64,000 nt of DNA from NCBI GenBank assembly GCA_019456255.1, contig VRUG01000005.1, positions 1 to 64,000 of the forward strand. Reading direction: 5' to 3'. This document shows, in pieces, positions 63,112 to 64,000 of this stretch (position 1 is its first letter; every line of letters begins with the position of its first letter). Under the pieces are notes generated by a model. It worked only from the letters and a program-made list of their open reading frames with translations. It searched no databases and had not been told where the DNA came from. Position numbers and translations under genes: made by a program. The stretch is from Planctomycetota bacterium (lineage in GTDB: Bacteria; Planctomycetota; Phycisphaerae; Sedimentisphaerales; Anaerobacaceae).

Positions 63112-63138
63112 AACTTTTTCGCAAATTGCGAAAAAGTT
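63112..63138. repeat. perfect 27-base palindrome
   Basis: AACTTTTTCGCAA (63112-63124), one A, then its exact inverse TTGCGAAAAAGTT (63126-63138). A one-base centre makes it a duplex protein-binding or cruciform site and not an RNA terminator. Confidence 0.85.
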
Positions 63139-63190
63139 CACCATCTTGCCAACTTTTCAATCAAACGCGCAAGTCCCAATTTTGAGAATT

Positions 63191-63246
63191 TGCAAATTGC
63201 GCGCATTTCGATGCAAATCGCGCGCAATTTATACCAAAACGCGCGC
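63191..63246. repeat. three direct repeats with exact 21-bp period
   Basis: TGCAAATTGCGCGC (63191), TGCAAATCGCGCGC (63212) and a weaker ACCAAAACGCGCGC (63233). Also AAATTGCGCGC (63194-63204) is the exact inverse of GCGCGCAATTT (63220-63230). The period is two helical turns, as in iterons or arrayed operators. Confidence 0.75.
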
Positions 63247-63631
63247 GTTTTTACCATTTTTCAACCACTTTTTGACCCTTTTTTCCTCTCAATATGAGAA
63301 ACTTGCGCGTTTCATCGCGCCTATTATTCCCAACTTGACTAACCTAAAGCGAATCACGACCCTCTATCTCCCAAAATCAACCAAATAGTAAATTGTCATT
63401 AGTTTATTGTCATTAGTCATTTACCGCATTATCATTAGCCAATAGTCAATAGTAAATAGTCAATTTTCAATCTCAAACGTCCGTTTTTAGACAAGGCGCA
63501 AACAAACGACTTACAGCAATTTTTAATTACGACTCACCCCAAACCTCCCAACTTAAACCCCATTTTCAACCAAATAATCAACATGCTGCAGGCCTTCCTT
63601 AACTTAAAACTAAGAACTCAAAACTCAAAAC

Positions 63632-63663
63632 TTTTGTTATTGTTTCTAATAACAATAACAAAA
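63632..63663. repeat. AT-rich 13-bp inverted repeat
   Basis: TTTTGTTATTGTT (63632-63644) and AACAATAACAAAA (63651-63663), six-base loop, followed by a smaller AAAAAGC-TT-GCTTTTT hairpin with a T-run. It may end transcription ahead of the tRNA. Confidence 0.55.
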
Positions 63664-63706
63664 AAGCTTGCTTTTTTTTTCTATCACGTTATTATAACTG
63701 AACTTG

Positions 63707-63780
63707 GGGCGGTTAGCTCAGTCGGCTAGAGCGCCTGCTCGACACGCAGGAGGTCACAGGTTCAAGTCCCGTACCGCCCA
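63707..63780 (+). tRNA. tRNA-Val (anticodon GAC) with unusual C33
   Basis: A 74-base cloverleaf with acceptor GGGCGGT/ACCGCCC and anticodon stem CCTGC/GCAGG. The loop TCGACAC gives GAC (Val) but has C where the near-universal U33 should be. The T stem (ACAGG/CCCGT) has an A-C mismatch. CCA is not encoded. Confidence 0.85.
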
Positions 63781-63861
63781 TTCTCAAGTCCTTATAAATA
63801 AAGGACTTGACGCGCATTTTCAATAACTGAGAAACCTGAAAATATATAAAAGGACAGCTTC

Positions 63862-64000
63862 ATGAAAGATGAAAAACCAATCCCAAAACCCCCCAAACGC
63901 AAAAAAATCAGTCGCCGCCAATTCCTTAGTACAGCAGCACTTACGACTGCTGGCCTAACTGCCGGGTGCGTGAATCCATCTCTGTTCCCCGCCTCGCCAG
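63862..64000 (+). CDS. Tat-exported lipoprotein, 5' end only (cut by window)
   Basis: AGGA precedes ATG 63862. The 46 residues in view show a basic leader, a twin-arginine motif SRRQFLSTA, a hydrophobic stretch and a lipobox LTAGC. The rest is outside the window. In planctomycetes such signals often front oxidoreductases or sulfatases, but nothing here decides that. Confidence 0.8.
   Translation, partial: MKDEKPIPKPPKRKKISRRQFLSTAALTTAGLTAGCVNPSLFPASP

Larger units (their letters stand above)
62942..63706. other. non-coding region upstream of gajA
   Basis: No supported gene in 760 bases. It holds a 27-base palindrome (63112-63138), three 21-bp-period GC-box repeats (63191-63246), AT-rich TCATTAG/GTCAATAGT words (about 63390-63470), and a 13-bp hairpin (63632-63663) before tRNA-Val. 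All are listed separately. Confidence 0.6.

Noticed and set aside
62796-63185. 129-residue plus-strand frame
   Set aside because: It is antisense to the start of gajA and runs through the palindrome; Ser/Arg/Lys-rich text with no family.

Overview
The window looks like a chromosome segment of a Planctomycetota bacterium of the Phycisphaerae type. This is inferred from content, with no database search: several secreted proteins carry short dockerin-like tails (GD-x-N/T-x-DC-x-VD pattern), one protein has a PEP-CTERM sorting motif, there is a prepilin-type protein with an H/DG C-terminal signature, many genes start with TTG, and there are MFS/spermidine-synthase and PadR/HAAS-type membrane-protein families common in that lineage. 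Two envelope gene clusters show that the cell makes peptidoglycan.

Layout. 0-3.1 kb: two tandem related secreted proteins with dockerin-like tails, a pseudopilin-like protein and tRNA-Gly(TCC). 3.3-8.0 kb (+): a shortened division cluster, mraZ (with a multi-site MraZ operator), a 67-residue unknown, rsmH, a LysM protein, an ftsL-like gene and ftsI. 8.0-21.8 kb (-): one long co-directional run. Reading with transcription: tig, clpP2, clpP1, a coiled-coil lipoprotein, an orphan DNA methyltransferase with a small paralogue of its own C-terminal domain, lnt, a HEAT-repeat lipoprotein, a membrane coiled-coil protein, a 52-residue membrane protein, then mreB-mreC-mreD-mrdA (the elongation machinery). 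22-26.2 kb: tRNA-Gly(GCC), a PilZ gene with a decayed 104-bp duplication of its 3' end, about 1 kb of repeat-rich non-coding DNA, small unknown genes and tRNA-Ser(TGA).

26.4-39.0 kb: a secreted GH30 glycosidase, a fused MFS/spermidine-synthase/TPR protein, a PadR regulator with its operator-promoter next to a HAAS-type membrane protein, rpsU, hflX, a transglutaminase-like lipoprotein, a His/Glu-repeat lipoprotein and an aldo-keto reductase. 39-47 kb: surface proteins: a secreted tail-collar-like protein, a 907-residue coiled-coil lipoprotein and an 808-residue protein in which a complete PEP-CTERM protein appears fused to a second secreted C39-like peptidase. 47.1-58.7 kb (+): gpsA, then a type IV pilus/type II secretion assembly operon (PilM-, PilN-, PilO- and PilP-like, PilB, PilT, PilC and two pseudopilins), followed by a secreted subtilase with a strong promoter and a structured leader.

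58.9-64 kb: a small STAS/SpoIIAA-like protein, a convergent Gabija-type defence operon (OLD-family nuclease GajA-like plus UvrD-type helicase GajB-like) with an unusual palindrome and 21-bp-period repeats upstream, tRNA-Val(GAC), and the start of a Tat-exported lipoprotein cut by the window edge.

The clearest leads are the PEP-CTERM/C39 fusion, the ClpP pair in which ClpP1 has Asn at the catalytic Asp position, the methyltransferase with a freestanding copy of its tail domain, the palindrome and repeats upstream of the Gabija-like operon, and the very long coiled-coil lipoprotein.
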